From the NCBI GenBank assembly GCA_947441745.1, contig CANEUJ010000023.1, forward strand, positions 1 to 16,319: a stretch of 16,319 bases of DNA, read 5' to 3'. Numbering within the stretch: the stretch's first letter is position 1; the number at the start of each line of letters is the position of its first letter. Source of the DNA: Neisseriaceae bacterium (GTDB lineage: Bacteria; Pseudomonadota; Gammaproteobacteria; Burkholderiales; UBA11063). The notes under the pieces were generated by a model that worked only from the letters and a program-made list of their open reading frames with translations, had not been told where the DNA came from and searched no databases. The translations under genes and the position numbers were made by a program. Of this stretch, positions 7,070 through 15,910 are shown one piece after another.

Positions 7070-10000
7070 TGAATTTCTCTGCATGGGCAATTAAAAAACC
7101 CATTCCAATTATTATATTATTTGGTTTATTAACATTTGCTGGAATAATTGGTTTTAATAAGATTAGTATCAAAAATTTTCCTGATCTAGATTTTCCTGCG
7201 GTCATAATAACTGTATCACTTCCTGGTGCTACACCAGCTCAACTTGAAACTCAAGTAACTCGCAAAATAGAAGATAGCGTTGCAAATGTTAGTTTAATTA
7301 AACACATAACTTCAACCGTAAGCGATGGTAGCTCTGAAACTTTTGTTGAGTTTAATTTAGAAAAAAACCTCCAAGAAGCAACAGATGATGTAAAAGATGC
7401 TGTTACCAAAATCCAAAGTCAATTTCCACCAGGTACTAATACCCCCGTAGTTAGTAGACTTGATGAAGGAAGTCTTCCAATTTTAACTTATCAAATCAAT
7501 GCTCCTATGGATCAGTTTGATTTATCGTGGTTTATTGATAATGATATTAATAAACAAATTTTATCAGTTCCTGGAGTAAATAAAGTTTTACGTCTTGGTG
7601 GTGTCGATCGTGAAATTCAGGTTTTACTTGATCCAACTAGATTAATAGCACTAAATACTACAATTAATAATATTTCAAGTCAATTATTTACTGTGCGTCA
7701 AGACTTCTCAGGTGGACGTGCCAATATTGGACATTCTGAAGAAACAATCCAAGAAAAACAAACTATAAATAGTGCTCTTGATATTGCCAACCTCAACATA
7801 CCCTTGCCTAATGGTTTTTATGTTCGCTTAGGTAATGTAGCTAGTGTTAGTGACACTGCTGCTGAAATTAGACAAATGACCTTTAGAAATGGTGAAAGCA
7901 TCACGAGCTTCTCTGTTTATCCAGCCAAAGGAGTCAGTGAAGTAGCAGTTGCGGCTAATGTTCGCTCCAAGATTAATGAGTTATCCAAACTACACCCAAC
8001 AATGCGTATTAAAGAAATAAGTAATACCGTAGAGCGAATTAGTGAAAACTATAAAGGTTCTATGCAGTCCTTATACGAAGGTGCAATACTTGCGATTTTG
8101 GTAGTGTTTATTTTCTTACGTGACTTTAGAGCAACTATTATTTCAGCAACTGCCTTGCCATTATCAATAATTCCAACTTTTGTAGTTATTTATTGGTTTG
8201 GGTTTAGTTTAAATGCTGTATCATTGTTAGCTATAACCTTAGTTATTGGGGTTCTTGTTGATGATGCTATTGTCGAAGTTGAAAATATTGCTAGACATTT
8301 AAAAGAGTATAAACTCTCACCAATAGAGTCGGCAATTAATGCAGCACAAGAAATAGGAGTAGCCGTAATTGCGACCTCATTAACACTTGTTGCTGTCTTT
8401 CTACCAACTGCATTTATGGCAGGAATTCCAGGGCGAATATTTAAACAATTTGGTTGGACGGCTGCAATTGCAATATTATTCTCTTTATTGGTTGCACGCC
8501 TACTAACTCCAATGATGGCAGCATATTTTATGAAAAGCATTCCCACTCATAAAGATGGCAAAATTATGGCGTGGTATTTAAAAATAGTAGCTTGGGCTTT
8601 AGCACATCGCTTAAAAACCATGGCAATGGTTGGCACATTTTTTATAGCTTCCATCACATTAGTCATCTTTATTCCTTCAACATTTATTCCAGCTTCTGAT
8701 AATAATCAAATTGTGGTTAAAGTTCAAGTGCCACCTGGTAGTGAAATTAATCGAATAATCGATGTCATGAATCAAGCATATAGAATCGTTCGCCCTATGA
8801 AAGAGGTATCAAGTGTCGATGCTAATATTGGTAGTGGTGTACAAAGTGGACAAGACATTTCAACTGATGGCTCTGTTACTGATGGCAGACTAACATTTAA
8901 CCTTATAGATAGCCATAAGCGTAAACAATCACAAGCACAATTAGAGAAGATTATCCAAGATAAACTTAGTGACATTCCAGGAGCAAAATTCTCTGCAGAA
9001 GCTGGTAATGGTGAGGTTTATTCTTTAGTCCTTGCAAGTAATGATGATGAATTATTACAAGCAACTGCCAAGCAAATTGAAAAAGAAATGCGGGAGTTAA
9101 AAACCATAGGAAATATCAACTCTGATTACAACCTCACTCGCCCTGAAGTTTATATAAAACCCAATTTTAACCGTGCTGCTGAACTTGGTGTTACCCCATC
9201 CAACATGGGGCAAGTTATCCGTATTGCAACTTCAGGTGACTATAGCTCTAACCTTGCCAAAGTGGATTTACCAGATAGGCAAATACCAGTTAGAGTAGAG
9301 CTTCAAAAAGATGCTACACATTCATTAGATAATCTAGGAAACTTAAGAATTAGTGGATATAATAGCACAATTCCATTATCAAATGTAGCTAACATTAGCC
9401 TTGGCAATGGGCCTGTTAAGATAAGCCGCTATGATAGACAACGCAGTATTACTTTTAGTATTGATTTACACGGACGAAATATCAGTGAAGTAGATCAAGC
9501 AATTAAACAACTACCAACAATGAAGCATCTACCAGTTGGTGTTACACAGATATTATCTGGTGATATTGAGCAACAACAAGAACTATTTGGTAGTTTTTTA
9601 CTAGCTATGATTACTGGAATAATATGTGTGTATTGTGTACTCGTTTTATTATTTAATGACTTAAAGCAACCAATAACGGTTCTTGCCGCACTTCCTTTGG
9701 CAATATCTGGAGCTTTGGCTGGGTTATTTTTATTTGGATTTAGCTTTTCATTATCATCTCTAATTGGAATACTAATGTTAATGGGTATTGTTACCAAAAA
9801 TTCGATTCTTTTAGTGGATTATATATTTTTATCACTTCGCCAAGGAAAGCCCCGAACACAAGCTATTATGGATGCGTGTAATAAACGCTCCCGCCCAATT
9901 GTAATGACATCTATTGCTATGGTTGCAGGTATGTTACCAATTGCTTTTGGTATTGAAGGTGACCCTAGTTTTAGAGCTCCAATGGCACTAACTGTAATTA

Positions 10001-10122
10001 CTGGTTTAATTACATCAACATTATTAAGCCTAATAGTAATTCCAGTAATATTTGATTTAGTAGCTGAAGCAAGTTTTAAAGGGCTTATCCAGAAATTCAA
10101 AAGAAAATCATGGTCTAAATAA
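7069..10122 (+). CDS. RND family inner-membrane efflux pump (AcrB/HAE1-like)
   Basis: This 1017-residue protein has the full RND layout. TM1 lies at about 10-30, with a large periplasmic porter loop after it, TM2-TM6 from about 335 to 490, TM7 near 517-537, a second periplasmic loop, and TM8-TM12 from about 838 to 1005. The proton-relay pair is present as D398-D399 in TM4 (GVLVDDAIVEVEN), and the partner lysine K910 is in TM10 (GIVTKNSILLVDY). These place it with the drug or hydrophobe exporters rather than the heavy-metal class. Length is slightly short of AcrB (1049) but no domain is missing. It is driven by the proton gradient and works with the two genes upstream; the substrate range is unknown. 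The 3' end runs 15 bp into the convergent metallophosphoesterase gene, leaving no room for a terminator between them. Confidence 0.96.
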   Translation: MNFSAWAIKKPIPIIILFGLLTFAGIIGFNKISIKNFPDLDFPAVIITVSLPGATPAQLETQVTRKIEDSVANVSLIKHITSTVSDGSSETFVEFNLEKNLQEATDDVKDAVTKIQSQFPPGTNTPVVSRLDEGSLPILTYQINAPMDQFDLSWFIDNDINKQILSVPGVNKVLRLGGVDREIQVLLDPTRLIALNTTINNISSQLFTVRQDFSGGRANIGHSEETIQEKQTINSALDIANLNIPLPNGFYVRLGNVASVSDTAAEIRQMTFRNGESITSFSVYPAKGVSEVAVAANVRSKINELSKLHPTMRIKEISNTVERISENYKGSMQSLYEGAILAILVVFIFLRDFRATIISATALPLSIIPTFVVIYWFGFSLNAVSLLAITLVIGVLVDDAIVEVENIARHLKEYKLSPIESAINAAQEIGVAVIATSLTLVAVFLPTAFMAGIPGRIFKQFGWTAAIAILFSLLVARLLTPMMAAYFMKSIPTHKDGKIMAWYLKIVAWALAHRLKTMAMVGTFFIASITLVIFIPSTFIPASDNNQIVVKVQVPPGSEINRIIDVMNQAYRIVRPMKEVSSVDANIGSGVQSGQDISTDGSVTDGRLTFNLIDSHKRKQSQAQLEKIIQDKLSDIPGAKFSAEAGNGEVYSLVLASNDDELLQATAKQIEKEMRELKTIGNINSDYNLTRPEVYIKPNFNRAAELGVTPSNMGQVIRIATSGDYSSNLAKVDLPDRQIPVRVELQKDATHSLDNLGNLRISGYNSTIPLSNVANISLGNGPVKISRYDRQRSITFSIDLHGRNISEVDQAIKQLPTMKHLPVGVTQILSGDIEQQQELFGSFLLAMITGIICVYCVLVLLFNDLKQPITVLAALPLAISGALAGLFLFGFSFSLSSLIGILMLMGIVTKNSILLVDYIFLSLRQGKPRTQAIMDACNKRSRPIVMTSIAMVAGMLPIAFGIEGDPSFRAPMALTVITGLITSTLLSLIVIPVIFDLVAEASFKGLIQKFKRKSWSK

Positions 10123-11232
10123 TCTTACTAGTGTGATTTCTGAGGCTACACCAAAACGTTTTGGTGGCCCCCAGTATCCTGTTCCTCTGTTGATATAAAC
10201 CCACATGTCTTCTAACTTATGTAGCCCACTAGTAAATGGCTGCTGGAAACGTACAAATAGATTCCATGGCCAAAACTGCCCACCATGAGTATGACCTGAT
10301 AATTGTAAGCTATATCCATGTTTGGTGGCTTCAATTGCTGATCTAGGCTGATGAGCTAATAATACCCTAACAACATCTAGAGGTGCACCAATTATAGCTT
10401 TTTCTGGGCTACTTGCATGTTCAATCCCAAAATGTTCGCCACTATAATCAGTTATCCCTGCAATTACCAAGTTAGCCCCATTATGAATAATAACTTTATG
10501 TTGATTAAGAAGTACCTCAATCCCTAAACTTTGTATTTCAGTGATCCATTCATTTGCACCAGAATAATACTCGTGATTACCCAATACAAAAAAACTACCA
10601 TGCTTTGATTTTAAGTTAGTTAAAGCAACTGTATGCTTTGATAAATTAGTAACACTACCATCAACCAAATCCCCAGTTATTGCAACCATATCTGGGTTTA
10701 GGGTATTAACTACATCAACTATTGATTTCAGATATTTGTATTTTATAGTTGGCCCCACATGAATATCACTAATTTGGGCTATAGTAAAGCCATCTAAACC
10801 ACTAGGAAGATTAGTTATCGGTATTGATACCTCTTGCACCTTAGGAAGTCCTCTGGCATTTCTAAAACCAACAACAGTAACTATAAAGGCTAAAGCTAAA
10901 ACTACAAGTGATGAAATTTGGGATATATCTGTAGTTATTGGATTAAAAAAACTATATGTAAGAAGAATTATTTGGCGGATAAAAGTTAGAATCAATAGCG
11001 ATGAAAATAATCCCATATCTAGCATTCCAACCCAGGTAACCGCATCTGCCACCAATGTTTTTTTTATCAAAAGCCTAGCGGACAACCCTAATGGAATAAT
11101 TATCCATGAAAAAACAGCTATTAAAGCACCAACTACGTATATTATTGGATTAAATTGATTTAATAGTTGATATAGAATATATAGATGTAGTAACCCCATG
11201 AGAGCAATAACAATAATTAATTTTTTTAGCAT
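10108..11232 (-). CDS. Membrane-anchored calcineurin-like metallophosphoesterase (YkuE/YaeI type)
   Basis: At 374 residues it combines about four N-terminal transmembrane segments (near 5-25, 30-52, 70-95, 105-123) with a cytosolic-type metallophosphoesterase domain from about 147. All metal-site motifs are present: D156-x-H158 (ISDIHVG), GDLVD (D188), GNHE (N219-H220), H294 (LLAHQP) and GHTHGGQ (H314, H316). E. coli YaeI and relatives hydrolyse the phosphate bond of UDP-2,3-diacylglucosamine or other membrane phosphates (YaeI is a weaker LpxH-like enzyme), so a lipid or nucleotide substrate is plausible but not proven here. A ribosome-binding site AAGG sits 6 nt before the ATG. It follows mutL by 45 nt on the same strand with no terminator seen, so the two are probably cotranscribed. 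It ends inside the 3' end of the RND pump gene. Confidence 0.9.
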   Translation of the reverse strand: MLKKLIIVIALMGLLHLYILYQLLNQFNPIIYVVGALIAVFSWIIIPLGLSARLLIKKTLVADAVTWVGMLDMGLFSSLLILTFIRQIILLTYSFFNPITTDISQISSLVVLALAFIVTVVGFRNARGLPKVQEVSIPITNLPSGLDGFTIAQISDIHVGPTIKYKYLKSIVDVVNTLNPDMVAITGDLVDGSVTNLSKHTVALTNLKSKHGSFFVLGNHEYYSGANEWITEIQSLGIEVLLNQHKVIIHNGANLVIAGITDYSGEHFGIEHASSPEKAIIGAPLDVVRVLLAHQPRSAIEATKHGYSLQLSGHTHGGQFWPWNLFVRFQQPFTSGLHKLEDMWVYINRGTGYWGPPKRFGVASEITLVRLFRP

Positions 11233-11277
11233 AGAATACCTTATTTTAACTTATAAATTCAGCGTTTCATACTAAAA

Positions 11278-13152
11278 CTACTGGCCGCGCATGAACATAC
11301 CATCTAGTTCATTCATGCTTAGTTTAAACCAAGTCGGACGCCCATGGTTACAATAGTTTGAGCGCTCGGTCTGCTCCATATCCCGTAACATAGCATTCAT
11401 TTCTGGAATATTTAATTGATGATTAGCCCGAATTGCAGTATGACATGCCATAGTTGATAAAATTTCTTCCTGATGTTCAGCTAGAACATTGCTATTGCCG
11501 TATTTGTTTAATTCTGTTATAACGTCTTTAACCATCTGCTCTATATTTGAAGCATTAAAAAGCATTGGTACTGACTCAATATGTATTTCATTAGTATGTG
11601 TTTCATATCTAATCGTAAACCCAAGTTTTAAAAGAGTATCTTTATGTTCAATTACTGTATCAAATAGTATTTCATCAAGCTTCACCGATACTGGCATTAA
11701 TAAATTTTGTGAACTTAGTTGATCTATGCTTAATTGAATTTTTAATTTTTCAAGTAAGATTCGCTCATGTGCAGCATGCATATCAACAACTATCAAGCCA
11801 TCAGTAGTTTGGGATAATATATAAACCCCATGAAGCTGCGCAATTGCAAAACCAAGCATTGGAGTAGTAGTATTTTGGCTTTCTGGTTCATGAAACAATT
11901 CCACTTTAACACCAAGCTCTGCTCTTGACGCTCTTCTTACATCTGATCTAGGTTCGGCAAATCTAGTATCACTTACTGATGATCTTAATTCCCCACGTGG
12001 AGGCAACCATTCGCGTATTGCACGACTATCATCATGCTTCCAATCATTATTTTTAAACCCATTGCCACCACCAAATGATTTTGGAGAATGGCTATTCTGC
12101 ACATTACTTGGTACTTCATTGGTTTGGGGATTCGGTATAGCTTGTTCCACATTAGCTCGATGAATATCAGCTCCTAAAGCTTTTTTAATTGAACTACTTA
12201 TAAACCCATGAACCGAGCCACTATCTTTAAACCTTACTTCACTTTTAGTTGGGTGCACATTAACATCGACATCTATAGGATTAACTTCCAAAAATAATAC
12301 ATATTGTGGCTGATGTTCATGATGTAAAACCCCACTAAAACCTTGCTTTATGGCATTTTGCACTACTTTATCACGCACATAACGTCCGTTTACATAAAAA
12401 TACTGGATAGTTTTATTGCCACTCAGGTAACTAGGATGGTAAACATAACCAGATAGATTATAATTACCACATTCCAAAATCTGAAAATAATGATGGTTAT
12501 AATCGTCTCCAAATAAACTAGCAATTCGTTCAAGTAAACTCTGTTTATTTAGTTTGTAGATACTTTTACCATTATTGGATAATTCAAAGCTAACCTCAGG
12601 ATAAGATAATGCGATACGTTCAAATATACCTTTACAATGAGCATATTCAGTAGTTTCTGATTTCATAAACTTTTTACGAGCGGGGATATTATGATACAAA
12701 TCCCCTACTTCAACTACCGTACCATTATTAATAGCTTTTGGCGTCACTGGATTAATTACCCCGAAATTGCTACTAATAGCATATCCATGTGAGTTATCAT
12801 CAATTTTACTTGCCAAAACAAAATTAGATACTGCAGCAATTGATGCTAACCCCTCACCTCTAAAGCCTAAGGTTTTGATATTGTATAAATCATCTTCATC
12901 AGTAATCTTACTTGTTGCATGTTGCTCTATAGTTAGAGCAATATCATCTTGATGAATTCCACCACCATTATCGGTGATTTTTATTTGTTTCACACCACCT
13001 TGGATAAGTTCAACAATAATTCTATCAGCATGAGCATCAATACTATTTTCCATAATTTCTTTAAGAGCTGAAGCAGGACGCTCCACAACTTCACCAGCAG
13101 CGATACGGTTAATAAGGTGTGCTGGTAATTTTTTTATTCGATTAAGATTCAT
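11278..13152 (-). CDS. mutL: DNA mismatch repair protein MutL (with endonuclease motif)
   Basis: The GHKL ATPase N-terminus is complete: AGEVVERP at 19-26, ENSIDA at 35-40, DNGGG at 61-65 and GFRGEG at 96-101. A poorly conserved linker of about 100 residues (roughly 330-440), partly Arg-rich, leads to the dimerisation domain. The C-terminal metal site of endonuclease-type MutL is present as DMHAAHERILLE (457-468), ACHTAIR (C570) and CNHGRP (C601, H603), so this MutL probably nicks the daughter strand itself, as in species that lack MutH. It couples MutS recognition to excision. I set the start at the ATG at 13152 (MNLNRIKKLP, 624 aa). A TTG 15 nt upstream would add five residues but has no ribosome-binding site, while GGA lies about 10 nt before the ATG. 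A weak promoter candidate (TTGAAT-N19-TAGAAT, 13201-13171) precedes it. Confidence 0.95.
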   Translation of the reverse strand: MNLNRIKKLPAHLINRIAAGEVVERPASALKEIMENSIDAHADRIIVELIQGGVKQIKITDNGGGIHQDDIALTIEQHATSKITDEDDLYNIKTLGFRGEGLASIAAVSNFVLASKIDDNSHGYAISSNFGVINPVTPKAINNGTVVEVGDLYHNIPARKKFMKSETTEYAHCKGIFERIALSYPEVSFELSNNGKSIYKLNKQSLLERIASLFGDDYNHHYFQILECGNYNLSGYVYHPSYLSGNKTIQYFYVNGRYVRDKVVQNAIKQGFSGVLHHEHQPQYVLFLEVNPIDVDVNVHPTKSEVRFKDSGSVHGFISSSIKKALGADIHRANVEQAIPNPQTNEVPSNVQNSHSPKSFGGGNGFKNNDWKHDDSRAIREWLPPRGELRSSVSDTRFAEPRSDVRRASRAELGVKVELFHEPESQNTTTPMLGFAIAQLHGVYILSQTTDGLIVVDMHAAHERILLEKLKIQLSIDQLSSQNLLMPVSVKLDEILFDTVIEHKDTLLKLGFTIRYETHTNEIHIESVPMLFNASNIEQMVKDVITELNKYGNSNVLAEHQEEILSTMACHTAIRANHQLNIPEMNAMLRDMEQTERSNYCNHGRPTWFKLSMNELDGMFMRGQ

Positions 13153-13227
13153 AATTTTTAATTCCAATATATTCTAGCGTATTAATATTTCATGCATTCA
13201 AATTCTTATGCTCATTTACTCTATTTG

Positions 13228-13470
13228 TTAACCTTTTTCCATTTCGTTAATAGTAATTGGTTTAGACTTACCTAAGCTTAAATCACTTAGAGAAACTTCT
13301 GCAAAATATATACCCTCAAGATCTTCTAAGTATGCAAGAATTGCTTCTCTAATATGATAAGCTTTTGTTCTATGCGTTCGTCCTGCAATTGCCTGTAACC
13401 GTTCTTCGATTTTATTTTCTAATTCATCACCCAAAAAATAATTAGGAATTTTACCATAGTATACTAGCAA
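13228..13470 (-). pseudogene. Orphan RHH antitoxin-like gene (RelB/CopG type), probably decayed
   Basis: Residues 14-75 match the ribbon-helix-helix antitoxins paired with RelE/ParE toxins: DELENKIEERLQAIAGRTHR, then TKAYHIREAILAYLEDLEG, IYFAEVSLSDL and GKSKPITINEMEKG. The first 13 residues are unlike the family, which normally starts with a short beta strand such as MLSIRLP. There is no in-frame ATG before the core; only TTG codons at 13470 and 13434 could start it. The C-terminal segment is also short. No toxin gene lies downstream, since mutL begins only 75 nt further on, nor upstream. I read it as an antitoxin that has lost its toxin and probably its proper start by decay. An alternative is a functional solitary regulator starting at TTG. 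Confidence 0.6.
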
Positions 13471-13507
13471 CTAATTCTTTTATCTTATAGCTACAGATTG
13501 TAAACTT

Positions 13508-13532
13508 TCGTACTTCACTTTACAAAGTACGA
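13508..13532. repeat. 8-bp inverted repeat upstream of lapA
   Basis: TCGTACTT (13508-13515) and AAGTACGA (13525-13532) pair perfectly around a 9-nt spacer. It sits between the antitoxin remnant and the lapA promoter, about 45 nt upstream of the -10 box. No T-run follows on either strand, so it is more like an operator or a stray hairpin than a terminator. Confidence 0.4.
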
Positions 13533-13572
13533 TCCATAATAAATTTTACTAATTCGCTCCTATAATCACTTA

Positions 13573-13581
13573 TGCTATAAT
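13573..13581 (+). promoter_or_regulatory. Extended -10 promoter of the lapA cluster
   Basis: TGCTATAAT gives an extended -10 with a perfect TATAAT at 13576-13581. The -35 region at 13553-13558 (TTCGCT) is weak. Transcription would start near 13588, about 40 nt before the lapA ATG at 13629. A second TATAAT occurs at 13561-13566 without a clear -35. Confidence 0.6.
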
Positions 13582-13628
13582 TGTGCATGATAAAAATTTA
13601 AGTCTACAATTTATAGATGGAGAAATAT

Positions 13629-13910
13629 ATGTATCGAATAGCTAATATTCTTAAGTGGATATTTTGGTTTGCAGTTTTTATACTGTTATTAGTGCTTATT
13701 TTAAATAATTCTCAGCCAGTGCAATTTAACTTCTATGGAATTTATAGCTGGAGTTTACCATTGATTTTAATGGTATTTGGTGCTTTAATAATTGGTATTA
13801 TCATAGGGGTTATTTATGGATTTGGACGCTCGTTAGAGCTTAAGTTGAGAATACGCCTCCTAAAGAAAGATCTAGAAGCTCTTAAAAATCATAATACTCA
13901 ATCAGAATAA
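13629..13910 (+). CDS. lapA: LapA, inner-membrane LPS-assembly protein (DUF1049)
   Basis: This small membrane protein has two transmembrane segments (about 8-27 and 36-60) separated by NNSQPVQFNFYG, the signature of the LapA (YciS, DUF1049) family, and a short charged C-terminal helix. LapA works with LapB in the inner membrane in lipopolysaccharide assembly. I chose the ATG at 13629 (MYRIANIL, 93 aa) because GGAG at 13619-13622 is spaced 6 nt from it; the upstream in-frame ATG at 13617 overlaps that site and has none of its own. lapB begins 11 nt after its stop, the standard lapA-lapB order, and the two are surely cotranscribed. Confidence 0.93.
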   Translation: MYRIANILKWIFWFAVFILLLVLILNNSQPVQFNFYGIYSWSLPLILMVFGALIIGIIIGVIYGFGRSLELKLRIRLLKKDLEALKNHNTQSE

Positions 13911-13921
13911 AGGATTGTCAA

Positions 13922-15091
13922 TTGAATATAACCGTTCTATGGCTACTAGTTACTCCATTATTTTTTGCATTTGGTTGGTTTGCAGGTCGTATCGACATGA
14001 AAACTGTAATCAAACAAGCGAAATCATTACCCAAACGCTTATTTGATAGTCTTGATGCTCTAATTGAGAGTAAGACTGGTGTTGCAAGTGATAATATTTG
14101 TGATATTATAGAACAAGAACCACAATTAACAGAGCTTCAACTAAGCCTTGGCAAACTTTATCGAAGCCGCGGTGAAAACGACTTAGCTATCAAATTACAC
14201 AACAAGTTACTTAACTCCCAATATCTATTCTCTCATGACCAGAAAGACAATGTCCGTCTTGAGCTAGCGAAAGACTTCCAGCATGCTGGTTTAATCGATA
14301 GAGCTGAAACTCTACTCCTTAAACTAGTTAATAGCGAATTATACTCACATAAGGCTCAGGATTTATTACTTGACATCTACCAACAAGATAAAAACTGGAA
14401 AGATGCTATCGAAACTGCCAAACGACTAGCAACCTCTGATTATAGTTACCATACCGAAGTTGCTCAGTTTAACTGTGAGCTCTCACAAGAGGCACTTATT
14501 AAGTCTGATAATGACGAAGCGATGAAGTTTATCAACCATGCGTTAGAAATTAATCGTAAATGTGCAAGAGCTAACCTACTTTTAGGTGAGCTATATGCAA
14601 ACACAGATGACCATGAAAACGCAATTAAAACATGGCAATTAATTGAAAAACAAAACCATCTCTATTTACCTATGGTGGTTGAAAAAATATTTGATTCATA
14701 TGTCCGTTTAAATAAAACTAAAGAAGGCTTAACACTTATTCGTGGCTATGCTACTTTGTACCCCAAACTTAATTTCTCAGATTTCTTATATCAAAAACTA
14801 CTTATGCTAGAGAACTCGGATGCAGCACTGGATTATTTACGTGATACGATCCGTAACCAACCCACCTCAAAAGTTGCTGCATTGATAATCGATAGTTATA
14901 TAAATCGCTCTGAGCTTCGCCCTGAAATAAGACCTGATGCTGAAGTAATAAAAACAATCTTATTAAAATATAACGAACAACTTTCTAATTTCCGTTGCGG
15001 TAGGTGTAACTTTAAAACCAAAACATTCTTCTGGCAATGCCCTGCCTGTTATGAGTGGGAAAGCATTAACCCAAACAACTCAGAAGTATAG
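13922..15091 (+). CDS. lapB: LapB (YciM), TPR adaptor controlling LpxC and LPS assembly
   Basis: At 389 residues the protein matches E. coli LapB in length. It has one N-terminal transmembrane segment (about 4-22, LWLLVTPLFFAFGWFAGRID), a series of TPR helices from about 67 to 330, and a C-terminal rubredoxin-like zinc knuckle with C359-x2-C362 and C373-x2-C376. In E. coli LapB brings LpxC to FtsH for degradation and so sets the rate of LPS synthesis. The start is a TTG at 13922, backed by an AGGA ribosome-binding site 7 nt upstream; the next Met (M26) would remove the membrane anchor. It is followed 18 nt later by the DUF455 gene on the same strand. No defect is seen. Confidence 0.95.
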   Translation: MNITVLWLLVTPLFFAFGWFAGRIDMKTVIKQAKSLPKRLFDSLDALIESKTGVASDNICDIIEQEPQLTELQLSLGKLYRSRGENDLAIKLHNKLLNSQYLFSHDQKDNVRLELAKDFQHAGLIDRAETLLLKLVNSELYSHKAQDLLLDIYQQDKNWKDAIETAKRLATSDYSYHTEVAQFNCELSQEALIKSDNDEAMKFINHALEINRKCARANLLLGELYANTDDHENAIKTWQLIEKQNHLYLPMVVEKIFDSYVRLNKTKEGLTLIRGYATLYPKLNFSDFLYQKLLMLENSDAALDYLRDTIRNQPTSKVAALIIDSYINRSELRPEIRPDAEVIKTILLKYNEQLSNFRCGRCNFKTKTFFWQCPACYEWESINPNNSEV

Positions 15092-15109
15092 TTGATAAAA
15101 GCGTAGATT

Positions 15110-15904
15110 ATGAATTTCTTTAATCTCTGTCTAGAGATAATTTTATCTAATAATGTAGAGTTCAAATGCGATGCTACAGTTAAGCTCTATAATCAAATAA
15201 GTAATAATTATTGTACTCTAAATTTTGATAAAACATTCGTCCATTCTATTCCAGAACCAGGACGACCTTGTAAACCAGAGTTAGTACATCCGCTTGAAGT
15301 CCCAAAGCGTGGAATAGGAACCACTATAGGTCATGCAGGATTATTTCATGCTCTAGCTCATATTGAGTTTAATGCGATAAATCTTGCACTTGATGCGTGT
15401 TATCGCTTTCAATCTATGCCTATTGAATACTATCAAAACTGGATGAGGGTTGCCAAAGATGAAGTTTATCACTTTAGCCTACTAAATGAACATCTAGCTA
15501 CTCTTCAATATGCATATGGCGATTTTACGGCTCATACGGGGCTATGGGATATGGTATATAAGACTGAGTGTGATGTATTAGTCAGGATGGCATTAGTGCC
15601 TAGGGTTTTAGAAGCACGAGGAATTGACGCAGTCCCTGAGTTAAGAAAAAAAGTATTACATATAAAAGATACTAAAGGTGCAGAAATTTTAGAAATAATT
15701 CACCATGATGAGATTACCCATGTAAAATATGGAGATTTTTGGTTTAAATATCTTTGTGATAAAAGAAAGCTTGATTACACTGATACATTTTTTAGTCTTC
15801 TTGAAGAGTATGCAGCTCCAAAAATAAGAGGAGCCTTTAACCGTATTGGTAGACGTCAAGCTGGATTCTCAGATATTGAATTGGATAAATTATTATTAAG
15901 ATAG
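15110..15904 (+). CDS. DUF455 family ferritin-like diiron protein
   Basis: This 264-residue protein belongs to the DUF455 family. The signature HSIPEPGRPCKPELVHP is at 45-61 and HALAHIEFNAINLALDA at 80-96. The six ligands of a ferritin-like dinuclear metal site are all present: E86, E118-x2-H121, E168, and E201-x2-H204. A related fold is found in MiaE, the tRNA hydroxylase, but no substrate is established for DUF455 to my knowledge. The ATG at 15110 has no strong ribosome-binding site. The gene sits 18 nt after lapB and 6 nt before trmJ on the same strand, so it is likely cotranscribed. The pairing with a tRNA methyltransferase gene makes an RNA-modification role thinkable, but that is only inference. 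Confidence 0.9.
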   Translation: MNFFNLCLEIILSNNVEFKCDATVKLYNQISNNYCTLNFDKTFVHSIPEPGRPCKPELVHPLEVPKRGIGTTIGHAGLFHALAHIEFNAINLALDACYRFQSMPIEYYQNWMRVAKDEVYHFSLLNEHLATLQYAYGDFTAHTGLWDMVYKTECDVLVRMALVPRVLEARGIDAVPELRKKVLHIKDTKGAEILEIIHHDEITHVKYGDFWFKYLCDKRKLDYTDTFFSLLEEYAAPKIRGAFNRIGRRQAGFSDIELDKLLLR

Positions 15905-15910
15905 GTAATT

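Noticed and set aside
8190..10100. Several minus-strand open frames inside the RND pump gene
   Set aside because: They are shadows of the strong plus-strand coding frame, with no family resemblance or initiation signals.
13153..13167. TTG start for MutL at 13167
   Set aside because: The ATG at 13152 gives the family's usual N-terminus and has a better placed GGA; the TTG has no ribosome-binding site.
13153..13227. A RelE-type toxin downstream of the antitoxin-like gene
   Set aside because: Only 75 nt separate it from mutL, too little for a toxin gene, and nothing toxin-like is encoded there.
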